DNA from: Clostridia bacterium
Lineage (GTDB): Bacteria > Bacillota > Clostridia > Oscillospirales > CAG-272
Direction: 5' to 3'
Assembly: GCA_017461365.1 (NCBI GenBank)
Contig: JAFTYG010000008.1
Location: 17,908 to 81,907, forward strand
DNA: 64,000 bases
Every line of letters starts with the position of its first letter. Positions within the stretch are counted from its first letter, which is position 1. Below are positions 41,301 through 48,800 of the stretch, piece after piece. Under the pieces are notes generated by a model. The model was not told where the DNA came from, made no database searches, and saw nothing but the letters and a program-made list of their open reading frames with translations. The position numbers and the translations under genes are program-made.

Positions 41301-41992
41301 CAAGAAGTCTGAAGCTTGCTAACTGCGGCTCTGTTTCCACAGGCATTTCGAACGGCGGCTTGAATGTAGACACCACAGCCTTTACCGTTGATAATCTTTA
41401 CGTCTGCAACACCGTAGCCGAGGGAGGCACAGCGCCCGTTACGCACGTTCTGCCCAATGGAGTAACCACAGGTACCGTAGACGTTGCCACAAAGGAATTG
41501 AGCGCATTGCAGGCCACGACTGACAAGATGGAAAAGACCTACGCTGACGAGCGCAAGGCAGGCAGACGCACCGACGTGCTCAATACTATAGGCTATCAGA
41601 CGGCAACGGCAGAGAACGACAACAGAGTTCGCCTTGTGTTCGGTCTTGATACCTTGGAGCTCTACAATTACGGCTATGAACTGACGCTTACCTACACCGA
41701 AAACGGCGAGATCGTCACAAAGAAAGCATCGCTTACCGACAGAGTAGTTTACACCGACGTACAGGGCAACGAAAAGAATTATAACGCAAAGACCGACTAC
41801 GGTTACGAATATTTCGCAACGCTCGTCATTGATCCCACCGTGTCGGGTAAGGCGATAGAGGGCGAGGCTGTCTGCACAGTATCGGCGTACACGCTCACAG
41901 AGGACGGCTATAAGCTCTGCTACGGCGAAGATCTTATTACTCTTGTGTTCACCGACGGCGTTCTGACGAAGCCCGTGACGAATATCGACTAA
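38372..41992 (+). CDS. Large secreted LamG-metallophosphoesterase-GLUG protein
   Basis: 1206 residues, the largest gene here. Signal peptide ends near VLVSAAP. Residues ~30-225 form a LamG/concanavalin-like domain (YVLDDD-type strands, CYINGELAGTM). A calcineurin-like phosphoesterase spans ~275-600, with PDTQYL, GLGDITNT, RGNHDVYS and LSGH as metal-ligand motifs. From ~620 to 1010 there are GLUG-like repeats (FGGTYDGKGFSISNG, GGIVGY, GGIVGRV). The C-terminal ~170 residues are an Ig-like or capping domain. No sortase, dockerin or SLH motif. Secreted phosphatase or nuclease acting on a surface-bound polymer is an inference. A 44-residue gene follows 15 bases later. Confidence 0.88.
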   Translation: MKKTLAILLAIIMLIPMFTVLVSAAPDEANSGVAGITFDGDLTYGANEEYHFNQNLEKVPHTLSAWVYLDDDAYSNRNVIFGNYPSNTRYTGYMHFEINASHQPRFKYSDADQSSKHEFVFTDITVEKNTWTLVTVTVDETAGEVRCYINGELAGTMTEGFAPIDPTVINYPFMLGGFHYRNGSAFNKHYFKGEMKDFYAYADTRTASEIAADYANGPALGNPDLICAYDIDANDQGKDIADESGNGYTLYYNKLWLTEEEMEVLRGDTSDRAYSFAVVPDTQYLTEWHQEALPVLYQWIVDNVEERNIQYVIGLGDITNTDTNIDAISTSHGVKEWETTYNAISKMNGVVPYSLIRGNHDVYSTEPKDTATPDLVGSMGQGFIQYFGGDSFYAQQFKNPDGYEAGYYQGTLANYKGVEETDEVANTWRTLEADGDKWLLMNLDWGAHDDVLAWAGEIIEAHPDHRVIISTHNYLGRSGDHTDNRLSGDVTSSYLQKGFNNGDGIWNKLVSRYSNIEMVLSGHISSSSIIVKQNEGVYGNTVTQMLIDGQDLDRYWYNPEAGKITGVGLVAMLYVSKDGTHVDTEYYSTVTGKYLSSMSQRTVDLNAECDTPDTKWDGKSQFAPVGSGTEEDPYLISCAENLAWMAKKCNYVASTLVNPFAGMYFEQVCDIDMNGHKLSQIGCYYDSTSKMAVFGGTYDGKGFSISNGTIDKHSSSAQNQKWGVGIFGNTYEATIKNVVADNLTVSGLTRVGVIVGYARDTYITNCVSTDTCAVIGTGTPTTLASTSSVFKTEQWNVFSQNRLGGIVGHFYGSSYKFQINYCKSGATILAKGNNALAGGIVGSLENQINMYYNVFDGRIINDFTDEGYNRTLAGENVNGGIVGYIGSGTYTMAGTNRYISYNVNKGSFELLGVATTDVVYGGIVGAVKDITPSNYRIEYSYNLSNDIDLNTDKYTQTKAVYIGGIVGRVTNDKASTARSLKLANCGSVSTGISNGGLNVDTTAFTVDNLYVCNTVAEGGTAPVTHVLPNGVTTGTVDVATKELSALQATTDKMEKTYADERKAGRRTDVLNTIGYQTATAENDNRVRLVFGLDTLELYNYGYELTLTYTENGEIVTKKASLTDRVVYTDVQGNEKNYNAKTDYGYEYFATLVIDPTVSGKAIEGEAVCTVSAYTLTEDGYKLCYGEDLITLVFTDGVLTKPVTNID

Positions 41993-42007
41993 AGGAGGTT
42001 CCCAAAA

Positions 42008-42142
42008 ATGAAAAAGAAATATATAACGCCCAACGTCGAGGCGGTAACGGTAGCCAAGGAGGATGTCCTTAGCTTATCGAACGATACATCGTTAGCGACG
42101 TTCGACCACGGCCCCGTAGTCGGATTTGGCGATTTTGATTGA
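42008..42142 (+). CDS. 44-residue peptide gene behind the large surface protein
   Basis: ATG at 42008 preceded by AAAGGAGG, the strongest type of ribosome site, and ending TGA at 42140-42142. It encodes a peptide starting MKKKYITPNVEAVTVAKEDV and ending in the Gly/Asp/Phe-rich GFGDFD. No hydrophobic segment or lipobox. The pattern MKKxYxxPxVExVxxxxEDV is one I associate with short uncharacterised proteins of gut bacteria. A peptide precursor (leader plus Gly/Asp-rich core) is possible, but no modification enzyme is nearby. A terminator follows ten bases later, so it shares the transcript of the large secreted protein. Confidence 0.65.
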   Translation: MKKKYITPNVEAVTVAKEDVLSLSNDTSLATFDHGPVVGFGDFD

Positions 42143-42151
42143 CAAATAAAC

Positions 42152-42188
42152 AAAAATATGCTCTCCCATCACGGGAGAGCGTATTTTT
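42152..42188. terminator. Bidirectional terminator
   Basis: A 16-base stem with one G-T pair (42152-42167 with 42173-42188), 5-base loop, A and T runs at the ends; lies between convergent genes. Confidence 0.9.
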
Positions 42189-43170
42189 ATATGTGCTTTT
42201 CGATCTCAGAGAGCAGATTTTTGAAATAATGCTCAAAACCCGCATCGTTGGGGTGCAGAATATCGGGCGAGAAATATTTCTCTTCTGCTGGAACAAGCGT
42301 CGAGCCGTCGATCACCGTTACGTTGGGCAGATGCTTCGCAACGCTTTCGATGTATTCACCGATAGCCGAAACCTTGCCTATATCGTTGATCGCGCCGTCG
42401 CGGCAAGCCTTTCTCCATATGGGCGTCAGGGCAAATATCTTGGCGTTCGGATAATTCTTCGACAAAGCCGTGTAGAAGTCGCGGCATTTTGTCTCAAAGC
42501 TCTCCTTGTTCCCCTTGGACCAATCGTTCGTACCGTAGGCTACCGTTATGTACTCGGGCTCGATGCCGTCGCGGCACTCGGCAAGGGCAGGGAAGAATAT
42601 CTCGCCGCCGATACCCTTGTTCACAGCATCTACACCGAGCGCGTCGGTAAGACGGGATGCGTAGGAATTCTCGGGGTGCTTTGCGTCGTATCCGTGGGTT
42701 ATCGAGTCACCGAACATTATCATTCGCTTTTCGCTCTTGATAGGCGTAAACGACGCGCCGTCACTAATACAAAGAGCGACTATCCTTGACGCTGCCGACC
42801 AAGGGAAATATATCTTTATCTGCTTTTCACCATCGGGAAGTGTCCATTTTCCCGCGAAAAGACCGCAGTTCTCACCTCTGCAATCGAGAGAGGCATACTT
42901 CTTTCCGTTCACAAAAACGCTGTGCTCAAAATATTTTCTCGATGAGCCCGACCACGTATCGACCTCTAAGTAAAGCTCCTTGCTGTCGGTTGCGAATTCA
43001 AGAACTACGCCTGCCGTAGCAAAGGTCTTTTTGTAAAAATCGGCGCTGTAGGTCTTGTAGAGCTCCTCCTGCTCCTTTGTAAAGCGGTAAAGACATACCT
43101 TGCCGTCAACCTCCTCTGCGCGGACAATGCCTCTTGCCGCAGAGCATATCTGTTGTAAGGTCAGTTTCAT
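42187..43170 (-). CDS. Cytosolic SGNH/GDSL hydrolase
   Basis: 327 residues without signal peptide. The first ~140 residues are a beta-sandwich (KKYASLDCRGEN, LFAGKWTLPDG). The SGNH domain follows, with MFGDSITHGYD near 153 (nucleophile Ser), VAYGTNDW near 223 (Asn) and the catalytic pair in DILHPND near 307. Unlike the lipoprotein at 22205 it stays in the cell, so it may deacylate imported oligosaccharides (inference). AAAGGAG ribosome site. Confidence 0.87.
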   Translation of the reverse strand: MKLTLQQICSAARGIVRAEEVDGKVCLYRFTKEQEELYKTYSADFYKKTFATAGVVLEFATDSKELYLEVDTWSGSSRKYFEHSVFVNGKKYASLDCRGENCGLFAGKWTLPDGEKQIKIYFPWSAASRIVALCISDGASFTPIKSEKRMIMFGDSITHGYDAKHPENSYASRLTDALGVDAVNKGIGGEIFFPALAECRDGIEPEYITVAYGTNDWSKGNKESFETKCRDFYTALSKNYPNAKIFALTPIWRKACRDGAINDIGKVSAIGEYIESVAKHLPNVTVIDGSTLVPAEEKYFSPDILHPNDAGFEHYFKNLLSEIEKHI

Positions 43171-43210
43171 TTTTTCGTCTCCTTTTTGTCCTGTATCTTA
43201 ATTTATATAT

Positions 43211-44056
43211 TTATTTGTTGTCTTTATTGTCGTTCGGAAAGGTCAGATACGCTACGCGGTCGTTTCCGCCAAAATCCTTGTAGATCTCACACCGAAATCC
43301 CGCCTTAACGGCTATTTCCGATACCGCCTTTGCCTGGTTCCAGCCGATCTCAAGAAGCATCATACCGCTGCGGCGCAGATACTTTGCGTAAGAGCCGATT
43401 ATTACGCGGTAGAAGATAAGCCCGTCCTCGCCGCCGTCAAGAGCCGCCTCGGGCTCATAGGACAGCTCCTCCTCAAGCAGGGAGAGCTGTTTTGTTTCAA
43501 TGTACGGCGGATTTGAAAGTATGCAGTCAAAATCTCCGAGCTCGTCCATAAATTCGGGACAGAGAACGTCCTCTCTTGCAAAGCCTATGCGGTCGCCCAC
43601 ACCGTTCGTCTCGGCGTTCTCACGCGCTATCTTCAAGGTCGGCTCAAAAAGATCGACAGCCACAGCGTGGCAATCGGGACGCGCCGCAAGCGTGGATATA
43701 GCCACACATCCGCTGCCCGTGCAAAGGTCGATAAAACGCGCCTTTTCGGGGAGAAAGCGCACCGCAAGCTCAACAAGCTTTTCGGTGTCCTGGCGCGGTA
43801 TGAGCGTGTCCTTCGTCACGCGATAGGTTTCGTTGCAGAACTCCCAATAGCCGAGAATGTATTGCAGAGGATAGTGAGCGCACCGCTTGATAACGGCGTC
43901 CTCCAATTCCTCGGAGGGGTAGTCCTCGTCTCGGCTTCTTTGCAGAAGCTCCGCCTTGTTTATGTTGCAAAATCTGCAGATGAGCATTGCAGCCTCTCCG
44001 CGATCGTTTTCAATTCCCGCCTCGGAAAGAGCGAGGCAGATCTCATTATAAGTCAT
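43211..44056 (-). CDS. prmC: Peptide chain release factor N5-glutamine methyltransferase
   Basis: 281 residues. Methylates the glutamine of the GGQ motif in release factors 1 and 2. SAM-binding motif FIDLCTGSGCVAIS near 110 and the catalytic NPPYIE near 185, with an N-terminal helical domain (LQYILGYWEF). Normal length. It is followed by the SGNH hydrolase gene and preceded, 13 bases upstream, by a small acetyltransferase-like gene on the same strand. Confidence 0.95.
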   Translation of the reverse strand: MTYNEICLALSEAGIENDRGEAAMLICRFCNINKAELLQRSRDEDYPSEELEDAVIKRCAHYPLQYILGYWEFCNETYRVTKDTLIPRQDTEKLVELAVRFLPEKARFIDLCTGSGCVAISTLAARPDCHAVAVDLFEPTLKIARENAETNGVGDRIGFAREDVLCPEFMDELGDFDCILSNPPYIETKQLSLLEEELSYEPEAALDGGEDGLIFYRVIIGSYAKYLRRSGMMLLEIGWNQAKAVSEIAVKAGFRCEIYKDFGGNDRVAYLTFPNDNKDNK

Positions 44057-44069
44057 ATTTCCTCCGAAA

Positions 44070-44483
44070 TCAATGGCAGTGGTCGGTAAAAAAGCCCGTA
44101 AGATCTATCTCAAATGAGCCGCTTTCGTTTTTCTTGAAGCCGATAGCCCGAAGCAAGGGCTCGTCGGCGTCCTCTCCGAGATAGAACGCTCTGTGAACAC
44201 CGCAAAGATCAATAAAATTGAGAGCGCCTCTGCCCATAACGAAAAGCGCCTCGAAGTCCGACGCCTCCCGAGCCTTTGCGTCAGCGGGCTCGTCTCTGTC
44301 GGTGAGCTTGGCAATATCATATATAAGACCGCCCTCGGCTGTCACCTTGAACTGACAGATGCCGACAAGCTCGCCGTCAACGCTTGCGGCGTAGGCGAGA
44401 AGATCGGGGCAGTATTTTATTTTACAGCGTCGGCAGAGCTCTTCCTGCTCCGCCTTTGATTGAATAGGTAAGACCTTTAACAT
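44070..44483 (-). CDS. GNAT-like small protein
   Basis: A 137-residue protein with strands and helices arranged as in acetyltransferases (AASVDGELVGICQFKV...GGLIYDIAKL, then LLRAIGFKKNESGSFEIDL near the end). The acetyl-CoA loop RxxGxG/A is not recognisable, so catalytic activity is uncertain. The C-terminus FFTDHCH is unusual. AAAGGAA ribosome site; 13 bases before prmC, likely the same operon. Confidence 0.65.
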   Translation of the reverse strand: MLKVLPIQSKAEQEELCRRCKIKYCPDLLAYAASVDGELVGICQFKVTAEGGLIYDIAKLTDRDEPADAKAREASDFEALFVMGRGALNFIDLCGVHRAFYLGEDADEPLLRAIGFKKNESGSFEIDLTGFFTDHCH

Positions 44484-44560
44484 ATGTACTTCCTTTCAAG
44501 TTTTCAAGGATGTTTTTGTGGTATTCAGGCTTCTCTTGAGGAGCCGAGATTAAATCTCAA

Positions 44561-44695
44561 CCGTAGGGGCGAAATGTGTTCGCCCCTACCCACCACACGC
44601 CATTTACCACTTACTTGTAGGGGCGACCATTGGTCGTCCGTTCGTAATATCTCATTTTGTTCAATGCGGGCGAACACAGTTCACCCCTACGCAAT
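44561..44695. repeat. GTAGGGGCGA palindromic repeats
   Basis: A perfect hairpin GTAGGGGCGAA (44563-44573) with its complement at 44579-44589, a second GTAGGGGCGACCATTGG near 44627, and an inverted CACCCCTAC near 44682. The 275-base gap 44484-44758 holds no gene. This resembles the widespread intergenic repeats of gut Firmicutes with a TAGGGGCGA core (family knowledge). Confidence 0.7.
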
Positions 44696-44758
44696 CGGTA
44701 ATTGATCGGCGTTTCCTTTAGGAACGCTGTTGCCGTTAGGCGACTGATGAGATGCTTA

Positions 44759-45493
44759 TTACAGCGTCTCACTATTTCCTCTGAGATACTCAAGCTCATC
44801 CTCCGTAAGCTCCCGCCACTTGCCCGACGGAATATCCCCGAGGGTAAGAGAGCCGTAGGCTACCCTTGTGAGCCTCAGTATCTTCAGCTCCGCCGCCTCG
44901 CACATTTTTCTGATCTGTCTGTTTCTGCCCTCAAAGAGCTCCATACAAAGACAGGTAGCGTCACGGCTTTTGTCGTAAGATAGAACGTCGGTCACTACGG
45001 GACGTATTTTGTAGCCGTCTATCTCAAGCGGAGATCGAAGCAGAGCAAGCGCCGTTTCCGATACTCTCCCCCTGACCGTTACCTGATATATTTTCGGTAT
45101 TTCGTGCTTAGGGTGAGTTAGCCTGTTGGCAAGCTCGCCGTCGTCGGTCAGCAGCAACAGCCCGTCCGAGTTCATATCGAGCCGCCCTATGGGATAGACT
45201 CGCACGCCAACGTCGCGCGTCAGCTCCGCGACCGTCCGCCGTCCCCTCTCGTCCGAGAGAGTCGTGACAAACCCCGTGGGCTTGTTGAGCATAACGCATA
45301 TGCGTTTTTTGCGCTCGGGGCGGAGCAATCTGCCCTTGTACTCAACTCGGTCGGCATCGGGATCTATCCGCATACCGAGCTGTGCGACAGAGCCGTTTAC
45401 CTTGACCTTGCCCTCGGCTATCTCCCGCTCTGCGGCGCGCCGCGAGAGCACCCCGCAGTCGGTAAAATATTTTTGCAGTTTAATTTTTTCCAT
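44759..45493 (-). CDS. rRNA pseudouridine synthase (RsuA/RluB family)
   Basis: 244 residues from the ATG at 45493 (GAGGA upstream); the longer frame would run through the preceding gene. N-terminal S4 RNA-binding domain (LQKYFTDCGVLSRRAAEREI). The catalytic aspartate is in PIGRLDMNSDGLLLLTDDG near residue 105, and the NRQIRKM motif near 208 is typical. It modifies a uridine in 23S or 16S rRNA; in clostridia it usually neighbours scpB and dacF-type genes, as here. It overlaps the upstream carboxypeptidase stop by 14 bases. Confidence 0.92.
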   Translation of the reverse strand: MEKIKLQKYFTDCGVLSRRAAEREIAEGKVKVNGSVAQLGMRIDPDADRVEYKGRLLRPERKKRICVMLNKPTGFVTTLSDERGRRTVAELTRDVGVRVYPIGRLDMNSDGLLLLTDDGELANRLTHPKHEIPKIYQVTVRGRVSETALALLRSPLEIDGYKIRPVVTDVLSYDKSRDATCLCMELFEGRNRQIRKMCEAAELKILRLTRVAYGSLTLGDIPSGKWRELTEDELEYLRGNSETL

Positions 45494-46655
45494 GTATATC
45501 CTCTGTGGAGAAGAATGTGAATATACGCTCGAAAAATCCCTTTTTCGGACGCGTTTTGCCCGACGAGCTTTCGGAAAAGGCAAGCACAGACGTGCAGTAT
45601 GCCCCATCCACACTTAGCGTTACCGAGCCGAAAAGGTCTCCCTTTTTCGTGTCTCCCACCGCAAAGCGAAAGGGTGCCTCCACCCGTATTTCAACGTCCG
45701 AGGCTCCTTTTCTCACTGTAAGCGCAAGAGGCTCGGTGTTGGTGAGAATTACACTTTCGGACTCACCGTCGGACAGCGGCAAGGCGTAAGAGAACGCTCC
45801 CGCAGTGTAAAATATCCGCCGCTCGTAGTTTTCAAAGCCGTAGTCGAGAAGAGCCGTGTGGTCGCGCCAATCGTCGGGCGCGTTGAGCGTTACGGCAATA
45901 AGCGTAAGCCCGTCGCGCCGCGCGGCGCTGACAAGACATCTTCCCGTTTTTTTCGTAAATCCCGTTTTCATGCCGATAGCGCCGTCGTAGCTTTTGAGCA
46001 TCTTGTTGTGATTAACAAGCAGTCGCTTATCCGCCACACCGTCGTGGGGGATCGTAGTCTTTTGCGCAGAGACGATCTCCGATATAAGCTCCGATCTCAG
46101 CGCCTCGGCTGAAATGACGGCAAGCTCACGCGCGGTCGTGTAATGCTCCTCATCGTAAAGCCCGTGTGGATTTGTAAAATGAGTGCTTTTGAGTCCGAGC
46201 TCGGCGGCATACGCGTTCATCTCCTCAGCAAACGCGGAGATACTTCCCGAAAGAGATACGGCAATAGCGACAGCCGCATCGTTCGCAGAGGAGAGGAGCA
46301 GAGCGTAAAGAAGCTCCTCAAGCGTAAGCACCTCGCCCTCGATAAGATAGACCGACGAGCCCTCAACGCCGACAGCCTCGGCGGGGATAGATATTCGTCT
46401 GTCGGGCTCTCCGAGGCGCAGAGCCGTGAGAGCCGTCATCAGCTTCGTGGTGCTTGCCATACCCATGGGCGCGTCGGCGTTCTTTTCGCAAAATACCTCT
46501 CCGCTGTCGGCATCAATAAGTATGGCGCTCTCGGCGGAAACAGAGGCAGAGACGGCAATAGCCGCCGATCCCTCAGGCTGACCTGCTCCGCAGACACTTA
46601 AAGTAAAGCAAAGACAGATCGATATGGCTGTCAGTAACGTAAATATTCTTTTCAC
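45480..46655 (-). CDS. D-alanyl-D-alanine carboxypeptidase (DacF/PBP5 type)
   Basis: 391 residues from a GTG at 46655, preceded by GAGGTGA; a GTG five codons earlier lacks a site. Signal peptide MKRIFTLLTAISICLCF. Penicillin-binding triad: ASTTKLM (nucleophile Ser), SSANDAA, and MKTGFTKKTG. A C-terminal beta domain (~270-380) and a basic tail follow. It trims the terminal D-Ala of peptidoglycan stem peptides outside the membrane; the DacF/SpmAB-type neighbourhood with ytfJ fits a sporulation-associated role. Confidence 0.92.
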   Translation of the reverse strand: MKRIFTLLTAISICLCFTLSVCGAGQPEGSAAIAVSASVSAESAILIDADSGEVFCEKNADAPMGMASTTKLMTALTALRLGEPDRRISIPAEAVGVEGSSVYLIEGEVLTLEELLYALLLSSANDAAVAIAVSLSGSISAFAEEMNAYAAELGLKSTHFTNPHGLYDEEHYTTARELAVISAEALRSELISEIVSAQKTTIPHDGVADKRLLVNHNKMLKSYDGAIGMKTGFTKKTGRCLVSAARRDGLTLIAVTLNAPDDWRDHTALLDYGFENYERRIFYTAGAFSYALPLSDGESESVILTNTEPLALTVRKGASDVEIRVEAPFRFAVGDTKKGDLFGSVTLSVDGAYCTSVLAFSESSSGKTRPKKGFFERIFTFFSTEDIHGKN

Positions 46656-46740
46656 AAAGTCACCTCGCACTATTTTCGTGTATTCCCTATATTATATGGG
46701 ACTGCGGCGCGAAAAAATGAATGAGGCGCTCCTTTGCTTA

Positions 46741-47166
46741 TCAGAAGTTTTCGTCAAGCTCCTTTTTGGAGTCGGGGGTGAAAAGATCCTTTATCCTTGC
46801 AATAATGTCGGGCGTTCTTTCCACAAGATCTGCGATCTGGTCGATGGGATCGGGACTGCCCTTTTGAGTAACGTTGATAAAGTCGACAGCTCCGGTGGGA
46901 TCGACTATAAGAAAGCCAACGGGAGATACCGCAAGACCTGTTCCGCCGCCACCGCCAAAGTTCTGGGGGAGAGGACGGCTCTCATTCTTTGTGTTGTAAT
47001 CCACACCGCCCGAAGCCACGCCGACCGTGACCTTGGATACGGGGATTATGGTGATGTCGCCCGCAGCTACGATGGGATCGCCTATTACGGTGTTCGCATC
47101 GACCATCGAGCGGATGTTGTCCATAGAGGAACGGATGATCTCGGGTATTTTGTGTTCGTTTGCCAT
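46741..47166 (-). CDS. ytfJ: GerW/YtfJ family sporulation protein
   Basis: 141 residues from the ATG at 47166 (AAAGGA nine bases upstream; an earlier TTG in frame is unlikely). Features: IIRSSMDNIRSMVDANTVIG, then TIIPVSKVTVGVASGG, a poly-Gly stretch GGGGGTG and VGFLIV, the GerW/YtfJ signature. In Bacillus it is a spore protein needed for germination with nutrient receptors. It lies with DUF2953, scpA and scpB, the usual clostridial order. Confidence 0.92.
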   Translation of the reverse strand: MANEHKIPEIIRSSMDNIRSMVDANTVIGDPIVAAGDITIIPVSKVTVGVASGGVDYNTKNESRPLPQNFGGGGGTGLAVSPVGFLIVDPTGAVDFINVTQKGSPDPIDQIADLVERTPDIIARIKDLFTPDSKKELDENF

Positions 47167-47211
47167 TGTTGAAATTCCTTTCAATAATCAGATTTTTGTG
47201 ATTTATATTTT

Positions 47212-48048
47212 TTATTTATTGTTTGCTTTCTTATTTTTCGTCTCTTCGGCGTCTGTCCCGTCCTTCTCCTCGGAGGGAGTCAGGCTGCCTATAAGCTTTC
47301 CGATATGCTCTATCGTGTTTTGCGCTCCGCCCTTTCTTCCCACGTATTTTCCGATAGCTCCGATGGCGGCTCGCAGACCGACGTCGGCAATATGCCACGT
47401 CCGCAGTGAGAAGGAGACCTCAACGTCTATGTCGGGTGTGGTCGACGTAAAATCGGCGCTGATGTCAAATTCACGTTTCTTCGGAAGATCGAAGTTCTTC
47501 ACCTCGGAAAGTATGGGTAAGAGCACGTTTATTATCTGCGACGCCGCGCCGTAGGTAACTGCCGTAACTGCGGGATCCTCGGTGGCGATCCTTACCCTGA
47601 GCCGCGCCACCTTTATTCTGAGATGATGCGTAAATCGCTTTACCACGATCGCCGTGACCTCGGTGAATACCGATAGAATATCTATTATCTCACGGGCGAT
47701 CATCCCTACGGGGATGTCCTTCAGCTTGACCTTTTTCTGCTCCTTTGGCTTTTGCTCGGGCTCGGGCTTTTTCTTTTGCGCCGCCTCGCGCCTTGCGCGC
47801 CGTTTTTCCGCCTTTCTGCGTGCCGCCTTGCGTATCTGTCTCGCTTCAAAGCGTGACATAGACTTGCGATAGCGCTTTTTTCGTTTTTTCAGCGGAAAGA
47901 GCTTTATTTTTATGAACAGAACTCGGAAGTAAAGGAAAAATTCTCCTCTGTAACCGATAGTCAGCGTTCCACGGAGAGAAAGCACAAAAAGTATCACGGC
48001 GGCAATTACCGCAACGGCGATACCCGCCGCGATCAAAAATTCGGTCAT
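47212..48048 (-). CDS. DUF2953 membrane protein
   Basis: 278 residues. One N-terminal membrane span (residues ~5-25), then a strand pair (GTLTIGYRGEFFLYFRVLFIKIKLFP). A highly basic Lys/Arg/Ala segment (~55-105, coiled-coil-like) is followed by the conserved C-terminal part (ATEDPAVTAVTYGAASQ, FDISADFT). DUF2953 proteins are sporulation-linked neighbours of ytfJ; their activity is unknown. AAAGGAGA ribosome site. Confidence 0.85.
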   Translation of the reverse strand: MTEFLIAAGIAVAVIAAVILFVLSLRGTLTIGYRGEFFLYFRVLFIKIKLFPLKKRKKRYRKSMSRFEARQIRKAARRKAEKRRARREAAQKKKPEPEQKPKEQKKVKLKDIPVGMIAREIIDILSVFTEVTAIVVKRFTHHLRIKVARLRVRIATEDPAVTAVTYGAASQIINVLLPILSEVKNFDLPKKREFDISADFTSTTPDIDVEVSFSLRTWHIADVGLRAAIGAIGKYVGRKGGAQNTIEHIGKLIGSLTPSEEKDGTDAEETKNKKANNK

Positions 48049-48100
48049 ATTCTCTCCTTTCGTTTGTTTTCGTTTTTATTATGGTGACGGTTGTATAATT

Positions 48101-48799
48101 TTATTCACTCACGCCGTCGGGCGAGGCTTCGCCGTCCTTCTCAGAGACAGAATCGGAGTCAGCCTCAGCGTCGGCATCCTCCAAGGATACCTGGCCGCCA
48201 TCCGTGTCCCCGTCGTCGCTCTCGATAACGGGAGTCTCCTCCTTAGGCGGTACGATAGTTTCGGTAGCGGGGAGCTCTGACAGCGAATTTATGCCGAATA
48301 CCCGCAAAAACTTCTCGGTCGTAACGTAAAGCATAGGTCTGCCGGGCGCGTCAAGCCTGCCGCAAGCCTCGATAAGCCCCTTGTCTATAAGGGAATTGAA
48401 TGCGTAGGAGCTGTCGACACCGCGCACCTGATCGACAAACGAACGCGTCGCGGGCTGATTGTAAGCGATGATCGCAAGGACCTCCATCGACGACGCCGAC
48501 AAGTTGCCGCCGCGTCGGATGCCGAGCGCCTCGCGTATGTGGGGAGCATATTGCTCCTTGGTGCAGAATTGGCAGGTCTCCTCGAATATGAGAAGATTTA
48601 TTCCGCGCTTGGATTTCTCCGAGTTGAACGCCTCGCTCATGTGCTCAACGATTTTTTTGGTGTTGCGCACGTCAAGCCCGAGGACCTCGGCGAGCTTCGT
48701 ATATTTTACGGGATAGCCCGCGGCGTAAAGTATCGCCTCGATAGCCCCCTCGATATTTTTTATTCCGTCTATTTCGTTTTGAACCTTGTTTTCTTCCAT
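48101..48799 (-). CDS. scpB: Segregation and condensation protein B
   Basis: 232 residues from the ATG at 48799 (GAGGAGG upstream; the longer frame overlaps scpA). Two winged helices with the conserved AIEAILYAAGYPV start, ALGIRRGGNLSASSMEVLAIIAYNQP and GRPMLYVTTEKFLRVFGI. It binds ScpA and stabilises the SMC ring. The acidic C-terminal tail of ~50 residues (DDGDTDGG, ADAEADSDS) is longer than usual. It starts one base after the scpA stop. Confidence 0.94.
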   Translation of the reverse strand: MEENKVQNEIDGIKNIEGAIEAILYAAGYPVKYTKLAEVLGLDVRNTKKIVEHMSEAFNSEKSKRGINLLIFEETCQFCTKEQYAPHIREALGIRRGGNLSASSMEVLAIIAYNQPATRSFVDQVRGVDSSYAFNSLIDKGLIEACGRLDAPGRPMLYVTTEKFLRVFGINSLSELPATETIVPPKEETPVIESDDGDTDGGQVSLEDADAEADSDSVSEKDGEASPDGVSE

Positions 48800-48800
48800 A

